Shown here piece by piece: positions 26,463 to 35,826 of a DNA stretch of 64,000 nt (positions are counted from its first letter, which is position 1; each line of letters begins with the position of its first letter). This DNA is from Clostridiaceae bacterium (GTDB lineage: Bacteria; Bacillota; Clostridia; DUPQ01). A program made the position numbers and the translations under genes. The notes under the pieces were generated by a model that had not been told where the DNA came from, made no database searches, and saw nothing but the letters and a program-made list of their open reading frames with translations. The DNA is taken from positions 30,003 to 94,002 of the forward strand of contig DUPQ01000065.1 in assembly GCA_012838235.1 (NCBI GenBank), in the 5' to 3' direction.

Positions 26463-29027
26463 ATGGAAAATCTCACACCTATGATGAAACAGTATATGAA
26501 GACAAAGGAGCAGTACAAAGACTGTATACTTATGTTTCGTCTGGGCGATTTTTATGAGATGTTTTTCGATGATGCCGTTACGGCATCCAAAGAGTTGGAG
26601 ATAACGCTGACAGGAAGAAACTGCGGTCTGGATGAGAGAGCACCCATGTGCGGTGTACCTTATCACAGTGTAGACCCTTATATAGCCAAACTTATCAAAA
26701 AAGGATATAAAGTGGCTATATGCGAACAGCTGGAAGATCCCGCAACGGCAAAAGGTATAGTTAAGAGGGATGTCACAAGAATAATAACTCCCGGAACGGT
26801 GCACGAGAACACGCTACTGGACGAAAAAGAGAACAATTACATAATGTCGCTTTTTAAAAGGGGTGAGGTGTACTCATTGGCGGTATGCGATGTTTCCACG
26901 GGGGAGTTGAACAGCTGCCAGATTATTTACGGAAATACGTTGGAAAAACTCATAAACGAGATTGTTAAATACAAACCTAAAGAGATAATATCCAATTTCG
27001 ATACCGAGTTTATAAAGCAGTATATAAGTGTATATGTTTCCGATGTGGAACAGTCATTGTTCGACCGCTCTTTTCCCGATATAGCCATAAAGAGTAAGAG
27101 CAAGACCAATGACTTTGATATCTGGAGAAATGCCTGTGCGGCTCTTTATCAATATCTTAAGGAGACGGGAAAGTGTGATATTTCCCATATATCTTTTGTC
27201 AATGTCTATGAAGCCGAACAGTATATGTCTTTGGACTTAAACGCAAGAAACAATCTGGAATTAACCGAAAACCTCAAAGATAACAGAAGATACGGCACGC
27301 TTTTATGGGTTTTAGATAAAACATCCACGGCGATGGGTGCCAGGCTTATTAAAAAATGGATTGAGCAGCCCTTGAATGATATAGATGATATTAATTTGCG
27401 TCTGGATTCGGTTGCGGAACTGAAAGATAAATACATAATGCGTCAGGAATTAATGGAGCTTTTAAAGAGTGTTTACGATATTGAAAGACTGGTTTCCAAG
27501 ACGGTAATGGCAAATGCCAACGGCAAAGACCTCATATCCCTTAAAAACTCACTGTTTAAACTGCCTTATATAAAACAACTGTCGGTAAAGCTGGAAAGCG
27601 ACTTATTGAGACATACGGACAGCAATCTGAATACCTTTTCCCATCTAGCCGACCTTATAGAACAAAGCATCAACGAAGAGTGTCCCGTAGTATTGCGTGA
27701 GGGCAACCTTATAAAATCCGGTTTTGATAAAGGGGTGGACGAATTGAGAAAAGCCTCTCACGGCGGTAAAAACTGGATAATAGAGTTTGAAGAAAAGGAA
27801 AAAGAGAGAACCGGTATTAAAAAGTTAAGAGTTTCATATAACAAGGTTTTCGGCTACTATATCGAAGTTACCAACAGTTTTTTGGATCAGGTACCAACTG
27901 ACTATGTGAGGAAACAGACTTTGGTAAACAGTGAGAGATTTATCACACAGGAACTGAAAGATATGGAGGAATCCATATTGGGAGCGGAAGAGAAGCTCAT
28001 AAGACTGGAATATGAGATATTCTGTAAAATAAGGGATATCATTGCTTCCGATGCCGAAAAGCTCTTAAAAACGGCTTACAGCCTGTCTGTACTCGATGTG
28101 TTGTGTTCTTTGAGTGAAGCAGCCGACAGATTTACATATAACAGACCTGAAATGACAAAAGATTGCGTTATAGATATTAAAGAGGGCAGACATCCGGTTG
28201 TGGAAAGAATGCCTACCTGTCCCGAGTTCGTTCCGAATGATTTATACATAAATGATACCACGGACAAGACTTTAATTATAACCGGACCCAATATGTCGGG
28301 TAAATCCACATATATGCGTCAGGCAGCCCTCATAACAATAATGGCACACATAGGTTCCTTTGTGCCGGCACAGTCGGCGACAATAGGTATAACCGATAAG
28401 ATATTCACCAGGATAGGTGCAACCGACGATCTTGCGGGCGGCAAGAGTACATTTATGATGGAGATGAGCGAGCTGGCATATATCTTGGAAAATGCAACCG
28501 ATAAATCATTGCTGATATTGGATGAAATAGGCAGGGGAACCAGCACATTTGACGGATTATCCATTGCCTGGGCGGTAATTGAATACTTAAATGAAACAAG
28601 GGCGTTAAGAACACTGTTTTCCACTCATTATCATGAACTGACAGTACTGGAAGATAAGTTATCGGGTGTAAGAAACTATTTCATATCTGCAATTAAAAAG
28701 GATAAAGATATAGTGTTCTTACGTAAGGTTAAAAGAGGAGCGGCCAAGGAAAGTTACGGTATAGAAGTGGCCCGTTTGGCGGGTATTCCCGAGCAACTTG
28801 TGGTGCGAGCGGGGGAATTCCTTACCGAACTGGAAAAGAGCGAGAATAAACGAACAAGGATAAGAAATAAAGAGACATATATGGAAGGTCAGGTTGGAAT
28901 ATTGGAGTTTAATAAGCGGGATGACAATTATAAAGAAATAAAAGACATACTGGAAAACTGCGATATTCAGAAGATGACACCGTTGGAAGCATTGAACAAA
29001 TTGTATGAATTAAAGAGTAAGGTATAA
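26463..29027 (+). CDS. mutS: DNA mismatch repair protein MutS
   Basis: Recognises mismatches. The mismatch-binding motif is present in MFRLGDFYEMFFDDA (the GxFYE loop) and the C-terminal ATPase has Walker A TGPNMSGKSTYMRQ, then FMMEMSELAYIL, Walker B LLILDEIGRGTSTFDG and STHYHEL. At 854 residues it is full length. It starts one base after the ylbF stop and ends one base before mutL, so it is in the same operon. Confidence 0.98.
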   Translation: MENLTPMMKQYMKTKEQYKDCILMFRLGDFYEMFFDDAVTASKELEITLTGRNCGLDERAPMCGVPYHSVDPYIAKLIKKGYKVAICEQLEDPATAKGIVKRDVTRIITPGTVHENTLLDEKENNYIMSLFKRGEVYSLAVCDVSTGELNSCQIIYGNTLEKLINEIVKYKPKEIISNFDTEFIKQYISVYVSDVEQSLFDRSFPDIAIKSKSKTNDFDIWRNACAALYQYLKETGKCDISHISFVNVYEAEQYMSLDLNARNNLELTENLKDNRRYGTLLWVLDKTSTAMGARLIKKWIEQPLNDIDDINLRLDSVAELKDKYIMRQELMELLKSVYDIERLVSKTVMANANGKDLISLKNSLFKLPYIKQLSVKLESDLLRHTDSNLNTFSHLADLIEQSINEECPVVLREGNLIKSGFDKGVDELRKASHGGKNWIIEFEEKEKERTGIKKLRVSYNKVFGYYIEVTNSFLDQVPTDYVRKQTLVNSERFITQELKDMEESILGAEEKLIRLEYEIFCKIRDIIASDAEKLLKTAYSLSVLDVLCSLSEAADRFTYNRPEMTKDCVIDIKEGRHPVVERMPTCPEFVPNDLYINDTTDKTLIITGPNMSGKSTYMRQAALITIMAHIGSFVPAQSATIGITDKIFTRIGATDDLAGGKSTFMMEMSELAYILENATDKSLLILDEIGRGTSTFDGLSIAWAVIEYLNETRALRTLFSTHYHELTVLEDKLSGVRNYFISAIKKDKDIVFLRKVKRGAAKESYGIEVARLAGIPEQLVVRAGEFLTELEKSENKRTRIRNKETYMEGQVGILEFNKRDDNYKEIKDILENCDIQKMTPLEALNKLYELKSKV

Positions 29028-29028
29028 A

Positions 29029-30831
29029 ATGAGCGGAAAAATAATTATACTTGATGAGTTTACATCCAATCAGATTGCAGCCGGAGAAGTGGTGGAAAGA
29101 CCCGCTTCGGTTCTTAAAGAACTCATTGAAAACTCCATAGATGCAGGTGCCGATAAAATAGAGATTGAGATTAAAAGGGGCGGTATAGGATACATTAAAG
29201 TATCGGATAACGGTAAAGGAATTGAGCCGGAAGACATTCCGATGGTATTTGAAAGGCACGGGACCAGCAAAATCCGTCAAATTTCCGATTTGACGACCAT
29301 CTCCACAATGGGTTTCAGGGGAGAGGCGCTACCCAGTATAGCATCGGTATCTCAAGTTACACTGACTACTAAAACCCAGGATAACGAATATACAACAAAG
29401 GCGGTATATGAAGCATTACAGCAAAAAAGCATTGTAAAAGCCGCCAGAGCTGCCGGTACAACCGTGGAAGTGAGAAATCTGTTCTACAATACACCGGCAA
29501 GATACAAGTTCCTAAAAGGGAACACCCAGGAAGCACGTTATTGCACCGATATTGTGCTAAGACTGGCATTGGCAAACGAACATGTCGCTTTTACCATGAT
29601 ATCCGATAACAGGGAAGTGCTCAGAACAACCGGTGATAAAGATCTTTTAAACACCATATATTCCGTATACGGAAGAGATATAGCAAAAGATCTCATAAAG
29701 GTTGATGCCAAGTCCGATACATTCAGTGTAGCAGGGTATATAGGTAAACCGTTCGCGTCCAGAGGTAACAGACAACATCAGAGTTTAATTATCAACAACA
29801 GATATGTAAAATATCCGGAACTGAACGCCGCAATTGAAAGAGCATATCAGACTCATGTGATGAAAGGCAGATTCCCGTTCTATGTGTTAAAACTCAATGT
29901 TCCCGCTCACAATCTGGATATCAATGTACATCCTGCCAAAACCGAAGTCAAAATATCCAATATATCCGATATATTCGGAAAACTTAACTTCATAATAAAA
30001 GAGGCTTTGGATAAAGAACAACAGGCATTTACACCTGCAACGGTAAAACCTTCATATACAAAACCGGAGATAAAGAAAGAAGACGGCAACCTGATAAAAG
30101 ATTTTACGGAACAGCTGGCAAAATTAAGAGAAGAAACACCGCCGGTGACACCAAAAACACATATAATCAATGAACAGATAACCGTCTATAAAGAACAGCC
30201 TGTTGTAAATACAAGTGATATTAAGCAGGAATTTACTGATTCCGTTGCAGATAAAATATATTATGATGAACCGTATAAAATAATAGGGCAGGTGTTCAAT
30301 ACCTTTATAATAGTGGAAAAAACCGACTATATTTACATAATTGACCAGCATGCGGCACATGAAAAGATGTTTTTCGAGTCGCTTAAGGCGGATTATGATA
30401 AACAATCCGTTATATCACAACAGTTAATGGTTCCGACAGAGGTTGTAATGACAAGTGTTGAGATGAGTTTTCTGGAGCAGAATTCGGAATTGATTAAAAG
30501 AATGGGATTTGATTACTCTCAATTCGGTAAAAACTCAATATTAATAAGGGAAATTCCCTCAACAATAAACGAGTGTGATATAAAAGATGCTTTCGCAACC
30601 ATGCTGGATGACATGCAGAGTGAAAAAAAGGATAAGGTAAATACCGCAATATATTCTTTAGCCTGCAAAGCTGCGGTAAAGGCAAACAGAAAACTGGATG
30701 AAAAGCAGATGCGGTATTTATATGAAAATTTAATGAAACTGGACAATCCTTTCACATGTCCGCACGGAAGACCTACAATAGTTAAAATGACACGATATGA
30801 TTTTGATAAACTGTTCAAAAGGATTGTGTAA
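29029..30831 (+). CDS. mutL: DNA mismatch repair protein MutL
   Basis: GHKL ATPase with ELIENSIDAGA, DNGKGIEPEDI, GTSKI and GFRGEALPSIASV. The C-terminal dimerisation part carries DQHAAHEKMFFE, the DQHA(X)2E endonuclease motif, with ACKAAVKANRKLD and CPHGRPT. This indicates a nicking-competent MutL, as expected in organisms without MutH. It overlaps miaA by 1 base. The 600-residue length is normal. Confidence 0.98.
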   Translation: MSGKIIILDEFTSNQIAAGEVVERPASVLKELIENSIDAGADKIEIEIKRGGIGYIKVSDNGKGIEPEDIPMVFERHGTSKIRQISDLTTISTMGFRGEALPSIASVSQVTLTTKTQDNEYTTKAVYEALQQKSIVKAARAAGTTVEVRNLFYNTPARYKFLKGNTQEARYCTDIVLRLALANEHVAFTMISDNREVLRTTGDKDLLNTIYSVYGRDIAKDLIKVDAKSDTFSVAGYIGKPFASRGNRQHQSLIINNRYVKYPELNAAIERAYQTHVMKGRFPFYVLKLNVPAHNLDINVHPAKTEVKISNISDIFGKLNFIIKEALDKEQQAFTPATVKPSYTKPEIKKEDGNLIKDFTEQLAKLREETPPVTPKTHIINEQITVYKEQPVVNTSDIKQEFTDSVADKIYYDEPYKIIGQVFNTFIIVEKTDYIYIIDQHAAHEKMFFESLKADYDKQSVISQQLMVPTEVVMTSVEMSFLEQNSELIKRMGFDYSQFGKNSILIREIPSTINECDIKDAFATMLDDMQSEKKDKVNTAIYSLACKAAVKANRKLDEKQMRYLYENLMKLDNPFTCPHGRPTIVKMTRYDFDKLFKRIV

Positions 30832-31892
30832 TGAAAAAAGTCATTATCATAACCGGGCCTACGGCATCGGGTAAATCAAAAGCAGCATTATCTCTTGCGA
30901 AGAAAATAGACGGCGAAATAATATCGGCCGATTCTATGCAGGTTTATAAGAGAATGGATATCGGCACCGCTAAACCGACAAAAAATGAATTAGATGAAGT
31001 AAAGCATCACATGATAGATATATGTAATATAGATCAGGATTATTCGGTTGCACAATATAAAGAGCAGGCAACAGACAGCATTAACGACATTATATATAGA
31101 AAGAAGACCCCTATAATAACCGGGGGAACGGGACTTTATCTGGATTCTTTGATATATAACATTGATTTTAAGCAAGAGCGGCAAAGCAACAGAGAGTATT
31201 ATGAGCAATATCTCAAGAATAACGGCAAAGATAGTCTATATAACTTACTATTACAAAGAGATCCCGATGCCGCATTATCGACACATCCGAATAATACAAA
31301 AAGAGTAATAAGGTATTTAGATATACTCAGCGGTTTTGAAGGAACTTTGGAAGAGTATAAAAAAGCTGCTATAGGTAAAAATACTGACTTTGATTTCCAT
31401 ATATACCTATTACATATGCAAAGAGAGCAACTGTACAGGAGGATTGAGAAACGGGTGGATGAAATGCTTGATGCAGGGTTGGTTGAGGAAGTAAAAGGTA
31501 TTCTGAATGACGGCTATTCTACAGATTGCAACGCATTAACGGCGATAGGGTACAAAGAAACAGCGGAATATTTAAGAGGTTTTTGCACTTATGATGAGAT
31601 GGTTAATATACTTAAGAAAAACACCAGAAATTACGCAAAAAGACAGATAACGTGGTTTAAAAGATATGAAGAAGCAAGGATAATCAATATTAGAGATTAT
31701 ATAGATGCCGATGATATAGCGGAATTTATAAGAGAGGATGTAATGAGAACAATGTTAAAAGAAGAAAAAAACGAAAAAGTTTCTCCGGTTGCGAAAATAA
31801 CGGGTATATTGGAAGGCAAAGTGGAGCCTAATGTAGATAAAGAAGATATAAAGAATGAGAGATTATCAGAAAGATACGTTAAAAAATCCTGA
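30831..31892 (+). CDS. miaA: tRNA dimethylallyltransferase
   Basis: Prenylates A37 of tRNAs, giving the substrate of MiaB. The P-loop GPTASGKSKAALSLA, the SADSMQVYKRMDIGTAKP motif, GGTGLYLDSLIY and TRNYAKRQITWFKR are all present. The protein is about 40 residues longer than usual because of a charged C-terminal extension (about 310-353). The 3' end overlaps the convergent lexA by 14 bases. Confidence 0.97.
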   Translation: MKKVIIITGPTASGKSKAALSLAKKIDGEIISADSMQVYKRMDIGTAKPTKNELDEVKHHMIDICNIDQDYSVAQYKEQATDSINDIIYRKKTPIITGGTGLYLDSLIYNIDFKQERQSNREYYEQYLKNNGKDSLYNLLLQRDPDAALSTHPNNTKRVIRYLDILSGFEGTLEEYKKAAIGKNTDFDFHIYLLHMQREQLYRRIEKRVDEMLDAGLVEEVKGILNDGYSTDCNALTAIGYKETAEYLRGFCTYDEMVNILKKNTRNYAKRQITWFKRYEEARIINIRDYIDADDIAEFIREDVMRTMLKEEKNEKVSPVAKITGILEGKVEPNVDKEDIKNERLSERYVKKS

Positions 31893-32481
31893 AAACCCCG
31901 AATACCTTACCTAAAATCTGTAAATCATTGTATACATAAATAGGTTCATAGTTGTCATTTTCCGGTTGCAGACGTACTCTGTCGCGTTCTCTGTAGAATG
32001 TCTTTACCGTAGTTTCATTATCTATAAGTGCAACTATAATATCCTTGTCATATGCAACTTCCTGTTTTTTTACCAAAACCAGGTCATTATCATGAATACC
32101 GGCATTAACCATGCTGTCGCCTTTGACTTTCAGCATGAATGTTATGCCGCTTTTAAGATATGCTTCGGGAACGGGGAAGTACTCTACTATATTTTCCACT
32201 GCAAGAATGGGTGTTCCGGCTGCGACATCTCCTATTACCGGAACTTCCACTACCGGTACGGCATCCTGTTTGGAAAGTGTCAGAGAACGGGAAATCGAGT
32301 CATTTTTCTCAATGTAACCCAAACGTCTCAATTTATTTATATACGAATGTGCGGTAGATGTAGACGGGATATTCAAGTCTCTGCATATATCCCTTACCGA
32401 AGGGGCATAACCTTTCTCACGAATGTAATCCCGGATATATTCGTAGGTCTGTTCCTCTCTGATTGACAGATAATCTTTCAT
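31879..32481 (-). CDS. lexA: LexA repressor (SOS regulator)
   Basis: The N-terminal winged helix (QTYEYIRDYIREKGYAPSVRDI, STSTAHSYINKLRRLGYIE) binds operators. The cleavage site is GDVAAGTPILA, the catalytic serine is in KVKGDSMVNAGI and the lysine in NETTVKTFYRE. GGAGG lies 9 bases before the ATG. A promoter and candidate LexA box lie upstream, suggesting autoregulation. The gene converges with miaA. Confidence 0.97.
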   Translation of the reverse strand: MKDYLSIREEQTYEYIRDYIREKGYAPSVRDICRDLNIPSTSTAHSYINKLRRLGYIEKNDSISRSLTLSKQDAVPVVEVPVIGDVAAGTPILAVENIVEYFPVPEAYLKSGITFMLKVKGDSMVNAGIHDNDLVLVKKQEVAYDKDIIVALIDNETTVKTFYRERDRVRLQPENDNYEPIYVYNDLQILGKVFGVFRIF

Positions 32482-32511
32482 TTATTTATACCTCCGCTGC
32501 TTTACAGGTAG

Positions 32512-32520
32512 ATTATAGCA
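32512..32520 (-). promoter_or_regulatory. lexA extended -10 promoter element
   Basis: On the minus strand the sequence reads TGCTATAAT, about 31 bases before the lexA ATG. The -35 region falls at about 32535-32540 and is overlapped by the operator candidate. Confidence 0.6.
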
Positions 32521-32538
32521 TGGATAGGGAGCGGATGT

Positions 32539-32550
32539 AAACAAATGTTT
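32539..32550 (-). promoter_or_regulatory. Candidate LexA operator
   Basis: AAAC-AAAT-GTTT is a perfect palindrome of the GAAC-N4-GTTC type used by Firmicutes LexA, with A/T replacing the outer G/C. It covers the predicted -35 region of lexA. Confidence 0.5.
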
Positions 32551-32601
32551 GAGTTGCGGATATATATAAGATTTGATAGATATGACGTGATGAATAATTA
32601 T

Positions 32602-32640
32602 TGCAAAAGTGTCAAGTAAAACACTGCAAAAGTGTCAAGT
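32602..32640. repeat. Two 16-bp direct repeats downstream of the LRR gene
   Basis: TGCAAAAGTGTCAAGT occurs exactly at 32602-32617 and 32625-32640, separated by 7 bases. It sits between the lexA promoter and the 3' end of the LRR lipoprotein gene. No transposase is present in the window. Confidence 0.85.
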
Positions 32641-32646
32641 GAGATA

Positions 32647-34380
32647 CTAATCTGCATAATTAGTTTTCTTTAGATTGTTGTAATCTTTGAGTTTTTGTTC
32701 ATCGAGATACAGATGGCGTATTCTTTTTAAACTCAATAAAGGTGTTACATCATCAAATTGATTATTACATAAATCTAAAACTTCAAGATTTGTTAAATTC
32801 TCTAAGAATTTCAAATCTTTTACTCCGGTATTATTCAATGTAAGCAAAGTCAAATCCGTTAACTGCCCTATCGGACTAAAATCTTCTATAGGGTTATTAT
32901 CTAAACCTAACCAGTTTAGTGTTTTTAATTGTAGAAGAGGGCTTATATCCCTTATATTTGCATATCTTACAGTAAAATGCTTTAGATTAGGGCAATTTAC
33001 TATCGGACTTATATCACTTATTTTTGTTAAGGAAACAATTTCCAGCGAAGTTAAATTCTCAAAGTATTTCAAGTCTTCCAACGAAGTGATTCTTGTTATT
33101 CTGTCGTTCTCAACACCTCCACAGGGACCGTCTTCGTTTATTGTCAGAATGTAAGGAGTTTCTTCGATATCATTATGGTTAAAAAAACTGGGATATATCA
33201 ATATACTTTCCACTTTAAGCATATTCTCATGTGTAAATTCCCATCCTTTCTCGCGAAATCCCGATTTCAAAATTCTTTCAAACAGAGCGTCTGCAAACAG
33301 CGGGCGTAATATATATCTGTATTGGTTGTTCTTTGCATATTCATGAGCATAGGAGTTTTCGTAAACCAATAAGGTAATGTCGGAATATGCATCAAACATT
33401 CTTTCCTCAATATATTTAACGGATAGAGGAATGTATACATAACCGGGTTTTTCCAAAATAGTAAAATCTTTTTTGTTTATACTTTCTATTCCTTCTCTAA
33501 CATATATGGTAGACAGACTTTTAAGACTTTCGCAGCCCATAAACACATCATCTGCAACGTATTTAATGTTTTTAGGTAAGACTATGGAATTTGCTGTACC
33601 GTATTGATAATCTCTCTGCTCATTATCATATCCGTTTATGCGAATTTCATACAAAGAACTACCGGCGAATGCCTGCTCACAAATGGTATGAATATTGTCA
33701 TGAAGTAGTATTCTTAACAGGCCCTTGCAGTTGTAGAATGTTTTTTTATGTATTGTGTCTACACCCGTGGGAATTATGAAGTCATCACCTATGCTTGTTC
33801 CCTCATAGGCGCTTTCCCCGATGTAATTAACTTGTTCAATGGGATAAACACTTTTCAATGCTAAACAGTCCTTGAAACAGTAATCGGGTATTATTGTTAT
33901 GCCTTCATGCAGTTTAATAGCCCAAATATCATTTCTATCCGTGAATGCACAAGCAGACAGGTATTTGACGGTTTTGGGTATCTCAACATTTATTTCCGTC
34001 CCGTTATACTTAATCAGCACTTTGTCTCCGGCAATTACAAATTTATCATTAAGATTTTCATACCACTTAGTTCCTTTAAATGCGTTATAGCCTATGTGCG
34101 ATACGGTATCGGGTATGGTGATATTAATAATATCCGTCATGTTCATGAAAACTTCATTATCAATGCCTTTAACCGGATATCCGTTAATAGTATCAGGAAT
34201 TACTACTTTTTCCGTGCCTTCCATATTCTTGTATTTTGTAATCATTACCGAAGAATCTTCAATAATGTAATCAAATATATCATTATCTTCTTCAGTTTGA
34301 TTAGAACATCCGCATATAGTGAGCAGGCATAGAATTGTTATTAAAACGGTGATAAGTTTATACGATATTTTTCTATTCAT
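32647..34380 (-). CDS. Leucine-rich-repeat (BspA/internalin-like) lipoprotein
   Basis: I use the start at 34380 (MNRKISYKLIT) because AAAGGGTG precedes it and a signal peptide follows at once (ITVLITILCLLTICGCSNQ) with a lipobox-like ICGC. The longer reading from 34539 runs into the ackA promoter. The first 350 residues hold BspA-type LRR_5 repeats (EKVVIPDTINGYPVKGIDNEVF, ITIPDTVSHIGYNAF). The last 150 residues hold internalin-type repeats (LTSLEIVSLTKISDISPI, LKTLNWLGLDNNPIEDFSPI). Such proteins are surface ligands or adhesins. It has its own divergent promoter from ackA. Confidence 0.85.
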   Translation of the reverse strand: MNRKISYKLITVLITILCLLTICGCSNQTEEDNDIFDYIIEDSSVMITKYKNMEGTEKVVIPDTINGYPVKGIDNEVFMNMTDIINITIPDTVSHIGYNAFKGTKWYENLNDKFVIAGDKVLIKYNGTEINVEIPKTVKYLSACAFTDRNDIWAIKLHEGITIIPDYCFKDCLALKSVYPIEQVNYIGESAYEGTSIGDDFIIPTGVDTIHKKTFYNCKGLLRILLHDNIHTICEQAFAGSSLYEIRINGYDNEQRDYQYGTANSIVLPKNIKYVADDVFMGCESLKSLSTIYVREGIESINKKDFTILEKPGYVYIPLSVKYIEERMFDAYSDITLLVYENSYAHEYAKNNQYRYILRPLFADALFERILKSGFREKGWEFTHENMLKVESILIYPSFFNHNDIEETPYILTINEDGPCGGVENDRITRITSLEDLKYFENLTSLEIVSLTKISDISPIVNCPNLKHFTVRYANIRDISPLLQLKTLNWLGLDNNPIEDFSPIGQLTDLTLLTLNNTGVKDLKFLENLTNLEVLDLCNNQFDDVTPLLSLKRIRHLYLDEQKLKDYNNLKKTNYAD

Positions 34381-34467
34381 TTTAAGTGCACCCTTTACAT
34401 AGTTGTATCCGTAAGTTTCGTATTTGTGTTCATTAGACGATTTGTATAACAGAAATGTTTCATGTAG

Positions 34468-34476
34468 ATTATAGCA
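34468..34476 (-). promoter_or_regulatory. Possible extended -10 promoter of the LRR lipoprotein gene
   Basis: The minus strand reads TGCTATAAT, the same element as at lexA, about 88 bases before the ATG at 34380. No good -35 is visible. Confidence 0.4.
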
Positions 34477-34507
34477 TGCTTTATGGAGTTGACGACAGCC
34501 TTTTCCC

Positions 34508-34536
34508 TTGTAACACAAAAAGTGCAATGGTATAAT
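34508..34536 (+). promoter_or_regulatory. ackA promoter
   Basis: TTGTAA (34508-34513) and TATAAT (34531-34536) are 17 bases apart, with TGG before the -10 forming an extended element. The ATG follows 25 bases later. Confidence 0.8.
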
Positions 34537-34560
34537 CATTAGGATGAAAGGAAATTTACT

Positions 34561-35826
34561 ATGAAAAAAACAATACTCTCTTTAAACTGCGGAAGTTCTT
34601 CACTCAAATACAATGTATTCAGAATCAATAATGATTTGACCGTTACACCTATACTGAACGGTAATGCCGAAGAAATAGGCAATCCCCAAAGAAGCACCAT
34701 GACTTTTAAGATAAACGGTGAAAAGAATAAGTATCCGGTACCGTTGGAAACACATGAAGATGCCATCCATGAGATGATTAAAGTCTTCAGGAAAAACGGA
34801 ATAACCAAAGAGAGCATATGTGCAGTAGGTCACAGAATAGTACACGGAGGACCGGTATATACAAAAAGTACCCTCATAACCGAAGAAGTAAAAAAACAGA
34901 TAATAGAATTATTTTCCGTCGCTCCGCTTCACAATCCCCAGAATTATATCGGAGTGGAAGAAATAGAGAAACTGCTTCCGGGCGTTCCCAATGTTGCCGT
35001 ATTTGACACGGCATTTCACGGAACCATGGGAGAAGAAGCTTTCAGGTATGCCGTTCCTGAGAAGTGGTATAAAGAGTTTTTAGTAAGAAGATACGGTTTC
35101 CACGGCACCAGCCATCTGTATGTCTCAAAAAGAGCGGCTGTTCTGTTGAAAACACCTTATAATGAGTTTACCTGTATTACGGCACATCTCGGCAACGGAT
35201 CCAGTATAACAAAGGTGGAAAACGGTAAGTGCAGAGATACTTCCATGGGTTTCACACCGCTTGCAGGTGTCATAATGGGCACAAGATGCGGTGATATAGA
35301 TCCCGCCATAATCGGTCATGTCGCCGCTAAATATGCATCGGAAGGTATGGATAAATACGAAGCATTTGAAAAGACCGTAAAAATGCTTAATAAGGAAAGC
35401 GGATTGATGGGAATTGCGGGAACCAATCTTATGCAGGACATCCGTGCTAAGGCTTTGGAAGGCGATGAGCAATGCATGAAGATAGTGGATATCTATTGCT
35501 ACAGGATTGCCAAATTCATAGGCGAATATGCCTGCACCACCGATAATCTCAAAGCCATTGTCTTTACCGCAGGCGTGGGAGAGAATGAGTGGTTTATAAG
35601 GCAGAGAGTATTGGAAATGTTAAAGGCGTTTGCATTTGAAATAGATAATGAAGCAAACAGGTTAAGAGGAGAGGAAGTAATTGTCGGAAAAGGCCGTTTC
35701 GCAGGTAACGATGTATATGCAATGGTCATTCCCACCGATGAGGAGCTGGTTATAGCTTATGACACTCTTGCAATAGGTTACCTTGGGGAAAAGGCACCGA
35801 CGGTATATCCGTTTGAAAAAGTTTAA
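34561..35826 (+). CDS. ackA: Acetate kinase
   Basis: Converts acetyl phosphate and ADP to acetate and ATP, the ATP-yielding end of fermentation. Family motifs are LNCGSSSLKYNVF, GHRIVHGG, FDTAFHGTM, RRYGFHGTSHLYVS, HLGNGSSITKVENGK, MGFTPLAGVIMGTRCGDIDP and FTAGVGENEWFIR. The length of 421 residues is slightly longer than usual. AAAGGAAA precedes the ATG. No phosphotransacetylase gene lies beside it, so pta must be elsewhere. Confidence 0.97.
   Translation: MKKTILSLNCGSSSLKYNVFRINNDLTVTPILNGNAEEIGNPQRSTMTFKINGEKNKYPVPLETHEDAIHEMIKVFRKNGITKESICAVGHRIVHGGPVYTKSTLITEEVKKQIIELFSVAPLHNPQNYIGVEEIEKLLPGVPNVAVFDTAFHGTMGEEAFRYAVPEKWYKEFLVRRYGFHGTSHLYVSKRAAVLLKTPYNEFTCITAHLGNGSSITKVENGKCRDTSMGFTPLAGVIMGTRCGDIDPAIIGHVAAKYASEGMDKYEAFEKTVKMLNKESGLMGIAGTNLMQDIRAKALEGDEQCMKIVDIYCYRIAKFIGEYACTTDNLKAIVFTAGVGENEWFIRQRVLEMLKAFAFEIDNEANRLRGEEVIVGKGRFAGNDVYAMVIPTDEELVIAYDTLAIGYLGEKAPTVYPFEKV

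Noticed and set aside
31966..32466. Plus-strand open frame of 166 codons opposite lexA
   Set aside because: The product is rich in Cys, Tyr and Phe without a known pattern, and lexA on the other strand explains the open frame.
34381..34539. Longer N-terminus of the LRR lipoprotein
   Set aside because: It would place the signal peptide 60 residues inside the protein and run over the ackA promoter; the ATG at 34380 has its own ribosome site.
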